Notes: generated by a model from the letters alone, not told the origin. DNA of 64,000 nt from Tillus elongatus (GCA_964006375.1 OZ023265.1:153777047-153841046); one strand, 5' to 3'. Numbered from the stretch's first letter, positions 14,847-24,977 are shown. Made by a program: numbers and translations.

Positions 14847-15760
14847 ACTTTTGTTGTTTATTGTTTGCAAAAACTGAATGGGTTGACTAAAACAAAACCA
14901 TGCAAGCAATTAATAAGGAAAAATACCTGTCATATTTATAATTAGACAGGTACATTCCCTTTGTAAATAAATATTTTTTTCTGAAAAACTTTTGTAATTT
15001 TAATGAAATTTATAACACAATTTTTTAAAGGAACTTGCAGTACTTAGATGTTGTATTTAAGACCAAATTTTAATCTTCTAGCTCTATATAAAATATAATT
15101 TTTTTCAAATAATCGCTAACGAGGGCTTTAAAACCGATCTCCATTTAAATTTAAAGAATTAGTTTTAATAATATATCTTAATAATAGTGTACAATTCTTA
15201 TGCAAACTTAGCGCGTACTATAGCGCACTTGCTGCGTCCCGAAATGTTTTATTTATAGCATATATTCGCATGCTAAAAGTAAGCGATTTTGACAACAAAC
15301 TTTATCCTGGTACTAGGAAATAAATGGTCCAAGGCTGACATTACACAATTCTTAGTTGATTGTACAGCTCTATCTACAAAATTTTGTGTAAACTAAAGCA
15401 ACATACTACCTGGTCCTGCAACGAGATGGCGTCTCTGTCGTATCTCACAACGTTCTCCCGGCTGATAACCTGCGAAAATCTCCATTGTTTACATTTTTAT
15501 CTATGATCTATTTAAATAGAATAGCGGTACAGATAACGTCATCTGTCTCTGTACAACATTGTAGATATTGCATTACAGAATCTGAAGTGATGTCGAGGAT
15601 TAATTTATTATTAATTTCAAATAACTTTATTTTCCTTTGAGCAAACGACTTGAAAAGTGGTAAACAACCACGTCTGTCTATGTTCTTTTAACTTGTAAAT
15701 ATTCGTTGCAATCACTTAGACAATTTGAGATATATTGCGTTTTAAAAAATATTTTTTAAA
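14847..15760. other. Mostly unannotated, degraded repeat pieces
   Basis: 15080-15250 matches the segment at 58150-58425 (TTTTTCAAATAATCGCTAAC followed by an M-unit right end TTGCTGCGTCC). Nothing else was recognised. Confidence 0.4.
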
Positions 15761-15885
15761 TTTTTTACTAAGAAAATTTGGCCGCTAAGATTTGATGAAC
15801 GAACTTATCCAAGCCATTAGCAAAGTAAGGGTAATTCCCAAATTTGGTTCAAATCAATGAAGTGTTTTTTTGAGTTATCGGTTGG

Positions 15886-15978
<93 letters not shown>

Positions 15979-16170
15979 ATATATATAAACATTTTAGCTG
16001 ACCATGGAAATGGGGTCCAGAGTCTCTAATTGGCGCTCATTTGAAGAAATTTTCGGAAGGTCTCACCATCGATACCTCTCTATTAGTGAATTTCTTTAAT
16101 GAAAATTCACTAAAAAATACATATTTTACAATAAATACATTTTCGTGAAAATTCGCACTTGCTGCGTCCA
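15761..16170 (-). repeat. Dispersed family block with (TA)n, inverted
   Basis: Minus-strand copy: the TTGAGTTATCGGTTGGG flank, (TA)n at about 15892-15975, then TTTAGCTGACCATGGAAATG and GCGCTCATTTGAAGAAATTT, ending with an M-unit right end TTGCTGCGTCCAG at about 16165. Confidence 0.65.
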
Positions 16171-16661
16171 GACTATTTTCAAATGTTGTGTTCCTTCACC
16201 TATCCGAACATAGGGTAAACTACCCAGTGATTGGCCTCCTATTTTCGAAATTAGATTCCGCTGCTCCTTATATTCAACTAAGGGCAGTAATTGCGATGAC
16301 GCCGTGTTTTTTTGATAGGTTGTAGATCAACCTCTTCGAGAAGTACGATAGATTGACTCATCTGTTAATGAATTTCGCAAAATTAATTAATTAGTTTTCT
16401 AGATATTGAGAGCTAGTCATTGGCCGAGCTGACTCAGTCATTGGCCCTCAGATGCTTCAGTTATTGGCCACTGCATGTAAACGAGCGGGAATAACTAAAT
16501 AACTAATGAAGCCAGTTCTTCAAATTCAAAATAAACTTTATTAAGCACAAATACCAAAAGAAAAACTGAAACTCTATCACATTTCATATTATACAAAAAT
16601 TAACACAAAATGTATGAGTAACAAAACGCATTTCTCTTCCTTTGATTCCAATCTATCAGGC

Positions 16662-19211
16662 TTATTCTTTCCATGCATATTTTTGATTCCTCAAACAAGT
16701 TTGACAGGTAAATATACTGGAGGTCGATTTGTGTAAGTTGAGTCGTTGGATGCATGAGGCATGGTAAACACGTCTGCATGAATAACATTTCACTCCACAG
16801 TTTTGAGAACTAAAATTTTTGGTACAGCAGTAACATAACCCTTGATATAATGTCTGTTTTGTGAAACTCAATTTAACTTCTGAATTTGTCTCCGTGAAGA
16901 GCCATTTCTTGACTTTTTCGATACCTTTTTTCTCTCGTTCCAGCTCTTCTTCGTGTGTTTCCTCCTCAAATTGTTCAAAATTCTCCTTTGGTGAGCTTCT
17001 TCTAATGTCAGCTGTTGACAGAATATTCTCTTTCGCATAATCATTTTTTCTGTAGTTTGTAATGCTATTCTCATTTTTTTCTTCCCAGGATGCGGAATGC
17101 TCAGTTGCGATGATCCTAGTCTGATCTTCTGACTTGCTGTTTCTATCAACGACATTTGCTCCAACGTTTTGAATATCAATTACCTCACAGCTCGTTAAAT
17201 TTAGGTCACAATTTCTCAAAATCTGTTTCGTACCAACATTATCTTCGTTTGTTTCCGTTTCTTTCGAACAGCTATTAGAAATTTTGGTGTTCTTGCCATT
17301 CTTGCTTGCACGTCTAGTGACCCCAGTCGTTCTTTTATCAATCTGTTTTTGGAGTCTTTGCTTCTTTCTCTCTTCTTTTTCAATGAGTTTCTGTCTTTTT
17401 GCATCGTCTGCTTCTGATTTCTGCTTGCGCCATTGCGTTGAAGTAATTGCGAATGGTATTTTTTCACTCTGTCTTTTTCCCTTCCTGGTAGGTGTTTTCG
17501 CATACCACAATGTTTTGTCCAGAGGAATTGAACTATCTGGAATGTTTGCGTTTAACTTCACCCCTGTTTCAGGATAATTTCCCAAACATCCCTCACATTC
17601 TGTCAATAACTTGGCTTGCGTTTCATTTTGACTTATTATATCTTCTGCAGAATCAACATGATTTTGAGTTTCATCTGTCACAAACAGAATAGGAATATCA
17701 GTTATATCAATTGAAAAGCAGTTGTTTTCTTCGTTAGTCGTAATTTCTCCCAGCTCTTCTATGATAACGCTTTTTGCTAACGGTTGATTTGAGTGAGAAT
17801 GTTCAACTCCTTGATAAAATTCCTCTCCTAATGGCGCAAAATTTCTCCATAGCTCATAAAGGAGAGCCTTCTCACTTGAATCATTCTCACACTTCTGCTT
17901 ACGCGAGGAAAATTCATCCAATAATTCACATCCAACAATATTTGCAAAATCTTTGTAGCTCAAATATGTACCATCCATATTCCTATTTGTTGATTTAGAT
18001 GGTTTGTTCTGACCTCCGAGACATTTTGAAGAATCGATCGCGTCTGGATTCCAAGGATAAAGTCCAGAAGCACGGAATCCATTCTTGATTGTGTCACTCT
18101 TAGCACAACGTTGTACTACAAGTTCGAGAACGGGAGCGAAATGTTCCTTAGTCAGCGTCTCTAACGGATGATTTCTTCTCCACTCAATTATGGCTTTTTT
18201 CCAGCCATTTTTTATTGGCTTGAACGCCGCGACATCCGCGGGTTGCATGATTCGAGTAGCGTTGGGATACAAGCAAATTAATATAATTTGAAGTTTTACA
18301 CATAGGGAACTAAGTTTATATGAGAGATGAGTACTGTGACCGTCTAAGAAGAGAATTACAGGGAAAATCGTATCGATATTCTTCAGATGAGGATGTAGAA
18401 TATTCTCTATATAGTCACACATGACGTCAATTTTCATCCAACCAGTGTCTGAAAGGCCAATCCCCCATCCTGAGGGCACAGACATTGCAATATTTGAGGG
18501 GAGCCTTTTATAAGGATACACGATCATAGGCGGTGTCACTTGGCCAGAGGCTGTGAAAGTGAACATTACTGTTAACGTGGCCTTAGAAGAAGCATGCTCC
18601 ACCTCATACACATTACGTGTCCCTTTTGGAGCAAGCACTTTACTACTTTTAGGGCACACGTTGAAACATGTTTCATCAGCGTTCATTATTCTATTCGGAT
18701 CGCTCAGAATTTCCTTGTATCCTTTTGATGTCAAGTAGGTATCTATTTCTTTGAACCATTTCTTTATATCTGCATCTGATACGTTTGCGCTTGCTGCTGT
18801 CACAGCTTCACCTGTACGCTCCGAAATTCTTGGGTTCCTTCTGAGAAAAGCCCTATACCATGTCTCACCTGGACGATTATTGACGAAGGGATTCTCTCTC
18901 GGATTTTGGTCCAGAAACTCTTTTACTGATTCTTGGACATCTTCTTTGCGGCGAGGAAATCCACGCTTGTGGTTCTCAAAGATCCAGGTTACCAATGTTT
19001 GCTCTTCATCACTAGAGAGAACTGGGTTGGGGCCAAACCCAGGTTTCACATAACTTTGATTTTTCCTGAACTGCAAAGTAGCCCTCGGAATTTTGTAACG
19101 TCTTGATACTTCTCTTATAGGTATTCCATTCTTAATATCATCAAGAGCTTTTTGTAAGTTATTCTCTGTATATTTCTTGTGATATTTCTCTCCTAGAATA
19201 ATTTTTGGCAT
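16662..19211 (-). CDS. pogo-superfamily DDE transposase, outer copy
   Basis: 849 codons, identical in predicted protein to the inner copy at 19996-22545. The two genes are mirror images about the midpoint near 19603: start, stop, TATA-proximal ATG context and polyadenylation signal all map onto each other (coordinates sum to 39207). The ATG context is CAAAACGATGCC, preceded by a TTTCAG splice acceptor (19221-19226 on this strand). Downstream, AATAAA lies at 16537-16542. Domains are described under the inner copy. The only visible handicap is that its presumed promoter and 5' splice site now lie beyond the inner element, near 23238-23318. The identical protein, and identical antisense ORFs, imply very recent duplication. 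Confidence 0.93.
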   Translation of the reverse strand: MPKIILGEKYHKKYTENNLQKALDDIKNGIPIREVSRRYKIPRATLQFRKNQSYVKPGFGPNPVLSSDEEQTLVTWIFENHKRGFPRRKEDVQESVKEFLDQNPRENPFVNNRPGETWYRAFLRRNPRISERTGEAVTAASANVSDADIKKWFKEIDTYLTSKGYKEILSDPNRIMNADETCFNVCPKSSKVLAPKGTRNVYEVEHASSKATLTVMFTFTASGQVTPPMIVYPYKRLPSNIAMSVPSGWGIGLSDTGWMKIDVMCDYIENILHPHLKNIDTIFPVILFLDGHSTHLSYKLSSLCVKLQIILICLYPNATRIMQPADVAAFKPIKNGWKKAIIEWRRNHPLETLTKEHFAPVLELVVQRCAKSDTIKNGFRASGLYPWNPDAIDSSKCLGGQNKPSKSTNRNMDGTYLSYKDFANIVGCELLDEFSSRKQKCENDSSEKALLYELWRNFAPLGEEFYQGVEHSHSNQPLAKSVIIEELGEITTNEENNCFSIDITDIPILFVTDETQNHVDSAEDIISQNETQAKLLTECEGCLGNYPETGVKLNANIPDSSIPLDKTLWYAKTPTRKGKRQSEKIPFAITSTQWRKQKSEADDAKRQKLIEKEERKKQRLQKQIDKRTTGVTRRASKNGKNTKISNSCSKETETNEDNVGTKQILRNCDLNLTSCEVIDIQNVGANVVDRNSKSEDQTRIIATEHSASWEEKNENSITNYRKNDYAKENILSTADIRRSSPKENFEQFEEETHEEELEREKKGIEKVKKWLFTETNSEVKLSFTKQTLYQGLCYCCTKNFSSQNCGVKCYSCRRVYHASCIQRLNLHKSTSSIFTCQTCLRNQKYAWKE

Positions 19212-19539
19212 CGTTTTGACCTGAAATAAGTAATGTTTCTTCAGTGATTGGCCTTTTATGAAATCTAGTTATTGGCCCCCGGCCAGCAACTAGATACGCG
19301 GCAATTATTAGCCAGATTCGTCGATAAGTGGCTTCTTATGTTATAGGGTAAACTACCCAGTGATTGGCCTTTTCTAAATTAGCAGTCAGTTATTGGCCGT
19401 TGAACCAAAAGATGCATTAGTAAGATTTCATTCACTTTATTATTGTATTTGTGGAGATGTGCACAATCTGACAACACTACTTGATATTCGGCAACAAACG
19501 CGTCACTCGTCCTCCCGCCAGTTTAACACATGTGAAGGT

Positions 19540-19546
19540 TATAAAG
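19540..19546 (+). promoter_or_regulatory. Candidate TATA box of inner transposase
   Basis: TATAAAG, followed about 25 bp later by an initiator-like ATTCATCG. It lies upstream of the splice donor at 19615, so a short non-coding first exon of about 45 nt is predicted. The mirrored TATA of the outer gene is at 23312-23318 on the minus strand. Confidence 0.4.
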
Positions 19547-19614
19547 TGGTGAACCGACCAGGCTGTATTCATCGAGAATATATTGTGTGATCCGACAAGA
19601 GAGTGCTCCTACTC

Positions 19615-19986
19615 GTAAGTTATTTATCTAGCTGTAGACATACTATACCTATAAATATGATTAATTCAGTGCTTCTCTAATGAACATTTTTGATGATATT
19701 CTGTCGAACTGTAATGATATAACCTCAAATTTTCCATAAAAGTGGGGGCCAATCACTAAACATTATGTTGAACGTTTCATTTAGTGATTGGCCACACGGC
19801 CAATCACTGAATTGTTCAAGTAATGTAGGAAATTCATTGTTTGGTTCGTTTTCCATCCAAATATAACATAAGAAGCCACTTATCGACGAATCTGGCTAAT
19901 AATTGCCGCGTATCTAGTTGCTGGCCGGGGGCCAATAACTAGATTTCATAAAAGGCCAATCACTGAAGAAACATTACTTATTTCAG
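19615..19986 (+). other. Predicted 5' UTR intron of the transposase
   Basis: A consensus donor GTAAGT at 19615-19620 and an acceptor TTATTTCAG ending at 19986 leave the ATG nine bases into the second exon. This predicts a 372-nt leader intron. The site that the inner copy hit in the outer copy corresponds to 19862-19863, inside this intron. In the outer gene the equivalent intron would stretch from 23243 down to 19221. Splicing is predicted only, not shown. Confidence 0.45.
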
Positions 19987-19995
19987 GTCAAAACG

Positions 19996-22545
19996 ATGCC
20001 AAAAATTATTCTAGGAGAGAAATATCACAAGAAATATACAGAGAATAACTTACAAAAAGCTCTTGATGATATTAAGAATGGAATACCTATAAGAGAAGTA
20101 TCAAGACGTTACAAAATTCCGAGGGCTACTTTGCAGTTCAGGAAAAATCAAAGTTATGTGAAACCTGGGTTTGGCCCCAACCCAGTTCTCTCTAGTGATG
20201 AAGAGCAAACATTGGTAACCTGGATCTTTGAGAACCACAAGCGTGGATTTCCTCGCCGCAAAGAAGATGTCCAAGAATCAGTAAAAGAGTTTCTGGACCA
20301 AAATCCGAGAGAGAATCCCTTCGTCAATAATCGTCCAGGTGAGACATGGTATAGGGCTTTTCTCAGAAGGAACCCAAGAATTTCGGAGCGTACAGGTGAA
20401 GCTGTGACAGCAGCAAGCGCAAACGTATCAGATGCAGATATAAAGAAATGGTTCAAAGAAATAGATACCTACTTGACATCAAAAGGATACAAGGAAATTC
20501 TGAGCGATCCGAATAGAATAATGAACGCTGATGAAACATGTTTCAACGTGTGCCCTAAAAGTAGTAAAGTGCTTGCTCCAAAAGGGACACGTAATGTGTA
20601 TGAGGTGGAGCATGCTTCTTCTAAGGCCACGTTAACAGTAATGTTCACTTTCACAGCCTCTGGCCAAGTGACACCGCCTATGATCGTGTATCCTTATAAA
20701 AGGCTCCCCTCAAATATTGCAATGTCTGTGCCCTCAGGATGGGGGATTGGCCTTTCAGACACTGGTTGGATGAAAATTGACGTCATGTGTGACTATATAG
20801 AGAATATTCTACATCCTCATCTGAAGAATATCGATACGATTTTCCCTGTAATTCTCTTCTTAGACGGTCACAGTACTCATCTCTCATATAAACTTAGTTC
20901 CCTATGTGTAAAACTTCAAATTATATTAATTTGCTTGTATCCCAACGCTACTCGAATCATGCAACCCGCGGATGTCGCGGCGTTCAAGCCAATAAAAAAT
21001 GGCTGGAAAAAAGCCATAATTGAGTGGAGAAGAAATCATCCGTTAGAGACGCTGACTAAGGAACATTTCGCTCCCGTTCTCGAACTTGTAGTACAACGTT
21101 GTGCTAAGAGTGACACAATCAAGAATGGATTCCGTGCTTCTGGACTTTATCCTTGGAATCCAGACGCGATCGATTCTTCAAAATGTCTCGGAGGTCAGAA
21201 CAAACCATCTAAATCAACAAATAGGAATATGGATGGTACATATTTGAGCTACAAAGATTTTGCAAATATTGTTGGATGTGAATTATTGGATGAATTTTCC
21301 TCGCGTAAGCAGAAGTGTGAGAATGATTCAAGTGAGAAGGCTCTCCTTTATGAGCTATGGAGAAATTTTGCGCCATTAGGAGAGGAATTTTATCAAGGAG
21401 TTGAACATTCTCACTCAAATCAACCGTTAGCAAAAAGCGTTATCATAGAAGAGCTGGGAGAAATTACGACTAACGAAGAAAACAACTGCTTTTCAATTGA
21501 TATAACTGATATTCCTATTCTGTTTGTGACAGATGAAACTCAAAATCATGTTGATTCTGCAGAAGATATAATAAGTCAAAATGAAACGCAAGCCAAGTTA
21601 TTGACAGAATGTGAGGGATGTTTGGGAAATTATCCTGAAACAGGGGTGAAGTTAAACGCAAACATTCCAGATAGTTCAATTCCTCTGGACAAAACATTGT
21701 GGTATGCGAAAACACCTACCAGGAAGGGAAAAAGACAGAGTGAAAAAATACCATTCGCAATTACTTCAACGCAATGGCGCAAGCAGAAATCAGAAGCAGA
21801 CGATGCAAAAAGACAGAAACTCATTGAAAAAGAAGAGAGAAAGAAGCAAAGACTCCAAAAACAGATTGATAAAAGAACGACTGGGGTCACTAGACGTGCA
21901 AGCAAGAATGGCAAGAACACCAAAATTTCTAATAGCTGTTCGAAAGAAACGGAAACAAACGAAGATAATGTTGGTACGAAACAGATTTTGAGAAATTGTG
22001 ACCTAAATTTAACGAGCTGTGAGGTAATTGATATTCAAAACGTTGGAGCAAATGTCGTTGATAGAAACAGCAAGTCAGAAGATCAGACTAGGATCATCGC
22101 AACTGAGCATTCCGCATCCTGGGAAGAAAAAAATGAGAATAGCATTACAAACTACAGAAAAAATGATTATGCGAAAGAGAATATTCTGTCAACAGCTGAC
22201 ATTAGAAGAAGCTCACCAAAGGAGAATTTTGAACAATTTGAGGAGGAAACACACGAAGAAGAGCTGGAACGAGAGAAAAAAGGTATCGAAAAAGTCAAGA
22301 AATGGCTCTTCACGGAGACAAATTCAGAAGTTAAATTGAGTTTCACAAAACAGACATTATATCAAGGGTTATGTTACTGCTGTACCAAAAATTTTAGTTC
22401 TCAAAACTGTGGAGTGAAATGTTATTCATGCAGACGTGTTTACCATGCCTCATGCATCCAACGACTCAACTTACACAAATCGACCTCCAGTATATTTACC
22501 TGTCAAACTTGTTTGAGGAATCAAAAATATGCATGGAAAGAATAA
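19996..22545 (+). CDS. pogo-superfamily DDE transposase with PHD finger, inner copy
   Basis: 849 aa. Residues about 15-55 form a Psq/CENP-B-type helix-turn-helix (IREVSRRYKIPRATLQFRK). Residues 65-135 resemble the second DNA-binding domain of Tc5/CENP-B proteins (FPRRKEDVQ, GETWYRAFLRRNP). The DDE_1 catalytic core has D179 (NADET), D290 (FLDGHSTH) and D326 (QPADVAAF), giving DD35D spacing. A Lys/Glu-rich stretch around 600-650 is probably helical and nuclear-targeting. The C-terminus is a C4HC3 PHD finger (C793, C796, C809, C812, H817, C820, C836, C839), absent from the shortest pogo and Tigger proteins. Expected role: bind the element ends and cut and paste at TA. The start was chosen at the first ATG after a TTTCAG acceptor. 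A domesticated host gene is unlikely because intact termini flank it. Confidence 0.95.
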   Translation: MPKIILGEKYHKKYTENNLQKALDDIKNGIPIREVSRRYKIPRATLQFRKNQSYVKPGFGPNPVLSSDEEQTLVTWIFENHKRGFPRRKEDVQESVKEFLDQNPRENPFVNNRPGETWYRAFLRRNPRISERTGEAVTAASANVSDADIKKWFKEIDTYLTSKGYKEILSDPNRIMNADETCFNVCPKSSKVLAPKGTRNVYEVEHASSKATLTVMFTFTASGQVTPPMIVYPYKRLPSNIAMSVPSGWGIGLSDTGWMKIDVMCDYIENILHPHLKNIDTIFPVILFLDGHSTHLSYKLSSLCVKLQIILICLYPNATRIMQPADVAAFKPIKNGWKKAIIEWRRNHPLETLTKEHFAPVLELVVQRCAKSDTIKNGFRASGLYPWNPDAIDSSKCLGGQNKPSKSTNRNMDGTYLSYKDFANIVGCELLDEFSSRKQKCENDSSEKALLYELWRNFAPLGEEFYQGVEHSHSNQPLAKSVIIEELGEITTNEENNCFSIDITDIPILFVTDETQNHVDSAEDIISQNETQAKLLTECEGCLGNYPETGVKLNANIPDSSIPLDKTLWYAKTPTRKGKRQSEKIPFAITSTQWRKQKSEADDAKRQKLIEKEERKKQRLQKQIDKRTTGVTRRASKNGKNTKISNSCSKETETNEDNVGTKQILRNCDLNLTSCEVIDIQNVGANVVDRNSKSEDQTRIIATEHSASWEEKNENSITNYRKNDYAKENILSTADIRRSSPKENFEQFEEETHEEELEREKKGIEKVKKWLFTETNSEVKLSFTKQTLYQGLCYCCTKNFSSQNCGVKCYSCRRVYHASCIQRLNLHKSTSSIFTCQTCLRNQKYAWKE

Positions 22546-22664
22546 GCCTGATAGATTGGAATCAAAGGAAGAGAAATGCGTTTTGTTACTCATACATTTT
22601 GTGTTAATTTTTGTATAATATGAAATGTGATAGAGTTTCAGTTTTTCTTTTGGTATTTGTGCTT

Positions 22665-22670
22665 AATAAA
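22665..22670 (+). terminator. Polyadenylation signal of inner transposase
   Basis: AATAAA 120 bp after the stop codon, followed by a T/G-rich stretch. The mirrored signal of the outer copy is at 16537-16542. Confidence 0.6.
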
Positions 22671-23514
22671 GTTTATTTTGAATTTGAAGAACTGGCTTCA
22701 TTAGTTATTTAGTTATTCCCGCTCGTTTACATGCAGTGGCCAATAACTGAAGCATCTGAGGGCCAATGACTGAGTCAGCTCGGCCAATGACTAGCTCTCA
22801 ATATCTAGAAAACTAATTAATTAATTTTGCGAAATTCATTAACAGATGAGTCAATCTATCGTACTTCTCGAAGAGGTTGATCTACAACCTATCAAAAAAA
22901 CACGGCGTCATCGCAATTACTGCCCTTAGTTGAATATAAGGAGCAGCGGAATCTAATTTCGAAAATAGGAGGCCAATCACTGGGTAGTTTACCCTATTTG
23001 GATGGAAAACGAACCAAACAATGAATTTCCTACATTACTTGAACAATTCAGTGATTGGCCGTGTGGCCAATCACTAAATGAAACGTTCAACATAATGTTT
23101 AGTGATTGGCCCCCACTTTTATGGAAAATTTGAGGTTATATCATTACAGTTCGACAGAATATCATCAAAAATGTTCATTAGAGAAGCACTGAATTAATCA
23201 TATTTATAGGTATAGTATGTCTACAGCTAGATAAATAACTTACGAGTAGGAGCACTCTCTTGTCGGATCACACAATATATTCTCGATGAATACAGCCTGG
23301 TCGGTTCACCACTTTATAACCTTCACATGTGTTAAACTGGCGGGAGGACGAGTGACGCGTTTGTTGCCGAATATCAAGTAGTGTTGTCAGATTGTGCACA
23401 TCTCCACAAATACAATAATAAAGTGAATGAAATCTTACTAATGCATCTTTTGGTTCAACGGCCAATAACTGACTGCTAATTTAGAAAAGGCCAATCACTG
23501 GGTAGTTTACCCTA

Positions 23515-24139
23515 CATGATGCCTGAAACTTACATTACCCATCTTCGACTAACAACGGGAGATGCTAGGAGAAAGGATATGGTTTGTGGAGAAGAGATCG
23601 ATGTCTAGGGCGATGAGGCATGAAGAGGGCCGCACAGGTTGCTCATTCTCATTCCAGTCAAGTAGGCCTGGAGCGAGTCGCAGATGCGATGCCCAATAAC
23701 AAGACGGAGATGCCAGTGCCTTGTCGTCATGCATTTTTATTCCCCCTCCGCGAATGTTTTAAGAAACAGCAAGGTATTAAGGAACCGGCCGACAAAGCTG
23801 AAAAGAATAATGATTCTTAATTTTCATTTCGTTCCTATACTCTAAGACGTGACCAGAAATCCAAACTAAAATATGTCATGGGGAATTTTTTACCTAACTT
23901 TCCTAACTCGGGCCATTTGTTAGAAAATTCAATAATACTGTACTAAGTTGTCATCCAGTTGAACATCATCGGTCAATGTGAAATATGGCATTATTGCTGC
24001 AGTATCCTCAAAATACTCCGTCGTCTATGATCTTCACTGTTGCCGCCAGTAATGTAAAATACTTTAATCAACACAAGTTTTAAAATTTATATTGATGCAA
24101 ATAAATAAAAAACTAGAAGTAATTTAAGAAATGAATAAT
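23515..24139. other. Unannotated flank of the pogo insertion
   Basis: 23550-23820 is less AT-rich than its surroundings and holds a 66-codon ORF (23620-23820) with no recognised domain. It could be an old exon or a repeat fragment; nothing supports either. Confidence 0.3.
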
Positions 24140-24720
24140 TAAGAAATTAGGTTTCCTCTTCCGGGCAAATACTTTTCACCAGCTAATCTCTATCCCTTAT
24201 ATGCTTCACAAATAAGGCCAAACCTCTAATACTGCTCCCACATCTGGGGTGCCGCTGCCGCTTCTACACTCGCTATCCTGGACTTCATTCAGAAGGGAGC
24301 TATAGGTTTCATCGGTGACCCTAACCTAACCTAAATCTGCCATCTCTTGCCCACCGACGTGCCGTTGGTGACCTCTCTCTCTTTCATAGATATCTGCACA
24401 GGCACTGCTCAGATGAGTTTTCTTCCATTTTTCCTCCATCTGCTGTCCCCAACAGATCTACCAGAGAACAGAGCGAATGCACCCTTTTACTGTCCAAGTT
24501 ACCAGACATAGAACATCTTCTTATACCGGCTCTTTTGTCCCGAGCACTTCCAAGTTGTGGAATTCCTTGCCGGCACATGTTTTTTCTTCTCCTCCGAACC
24601 TCGGAACTTTCAAGTCCAGAATTAACAATTTGCCTCTTTCCTCCTTGTCGACACCCACGGTACGATAGTATATAGAGTGTGAGCCCTCGTGGTGTGTTGT
24701 TGAAATAAAAATAAAAAAAA
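24140..24720 (+). pseudogene. Jockey/BS-like LINE, 5'-truncated 3' end
   Basis: Collinear with the 3' half of the LINE at 59540-60840: the FSPANLYPLYASQIRPNL-like segment, the THRTSSYTGSF-like segment, SKLWNSLPAHVFSSPPNL, then FKSRINNLPLSSLSTPTV and a stop, a short UTR containing CCCTCGTGGTGTGTTGTTG, and an A-rich tail. It is broken by frame changes around 24310-24390. It encodes only the region after the RT catalytic site, so it is dead. Confidence 0.7.
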
Positions 24721-24977
24721 TTAGATCAAAAAACTACACAGGCAAGCGATTGTTACAGTCAAAAAGAGAAGTCGTCTGGTTCTAGCAGCGATAAAAATGT
24801 CTGAGACACAACTTATCATTTCGTTGTAGCTTCTTTACCTCATCAATTGATGGAGACAAGCTTTCCAGAAGCTTTTCGATATTAAGAAAGTCGCGTATAC
24901 ATTGAGAGGCTTTGGAAAAAATTCATCAATTGAGCGCGCCTTAGAACCAAGGAAATTAATCTACATTAATTATAAAA
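24721..24977. other. No recognisable feature
   Basis: AT-rich spacer between the LINE tail and the next M-unit end. Nothing recognised. Confidence 0.35.

Larger units (their letters stand above)
19346..22994 (+). mobile_element. Inner pogo-type transposon, complete
   Basis: A 3,649-bp copy in the opposite orientation, inserted at a TA of the outer element with duplication of that TA (19344-19345 and 22995-22996). The unoccupied form of the target can be read in this copy at 19853-19871, where CCATCCAAA-TA-TAACATAAG is continuous. Both 24-bp termini are perfect. At least eleven subterminal copies of GGCCAAT[C/A/G]ACT lie inside the ends. It encodes one 849-aa transposase and looks structurally autonomous. 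Confidence 0.95.
16213..23512 (-). mobile_element. Outer pogo-type transposon, split by inner copy
   Basis: Both ends carry the same 24-bp terminal inverted repeat (GGGTAAACTACCCAGTGATT plus GGCC). It is flanked by TA at 16211-16212 and 23513-23514. Removing the inner copy (19346-22994) and one duplicated TA leaves 3,649 bp, the same length as the inner copy. The left piece is 16213-19345 and the right piece is 22997-23512. The single gene lies on the minus strand, with its 3' end at the left. Everything needed for mobility (termini and transposase ORF) is present, but the leader is now split by 3.65 kb. Confidence 0.93.

Noticed and set aside
16868..19053. Overlapping ORFs of 60-103 codons on both strands within the two transposase genes
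   Set aside because: They appear identically in both element copies and lie inside the 849-codon genes; they are shadows. Their identity is useful only as evidence that the copies match at the DNA level.
19996..22545. A host CENP-B or jerky-like gene
   Set aside because: The ORF is enclosed by perfect terminal inverted repeats with TA duplication and present in two identical mobile copies.
16213..23512. The inverted pair as an assembly foldback artefact
   Set aside because: A foldback would not create TA duplications at both inner junctions together with intact termini and an outer element of exactly matching length. Long-read confirmation is still advisable.
24318..24336. CCTAACCTAACCTAA, like an insect telomere repeat
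   Set aside because: Only about two and a half units, inside a LINE relic whose sibling copy has unrelated sequence at that place; no array.
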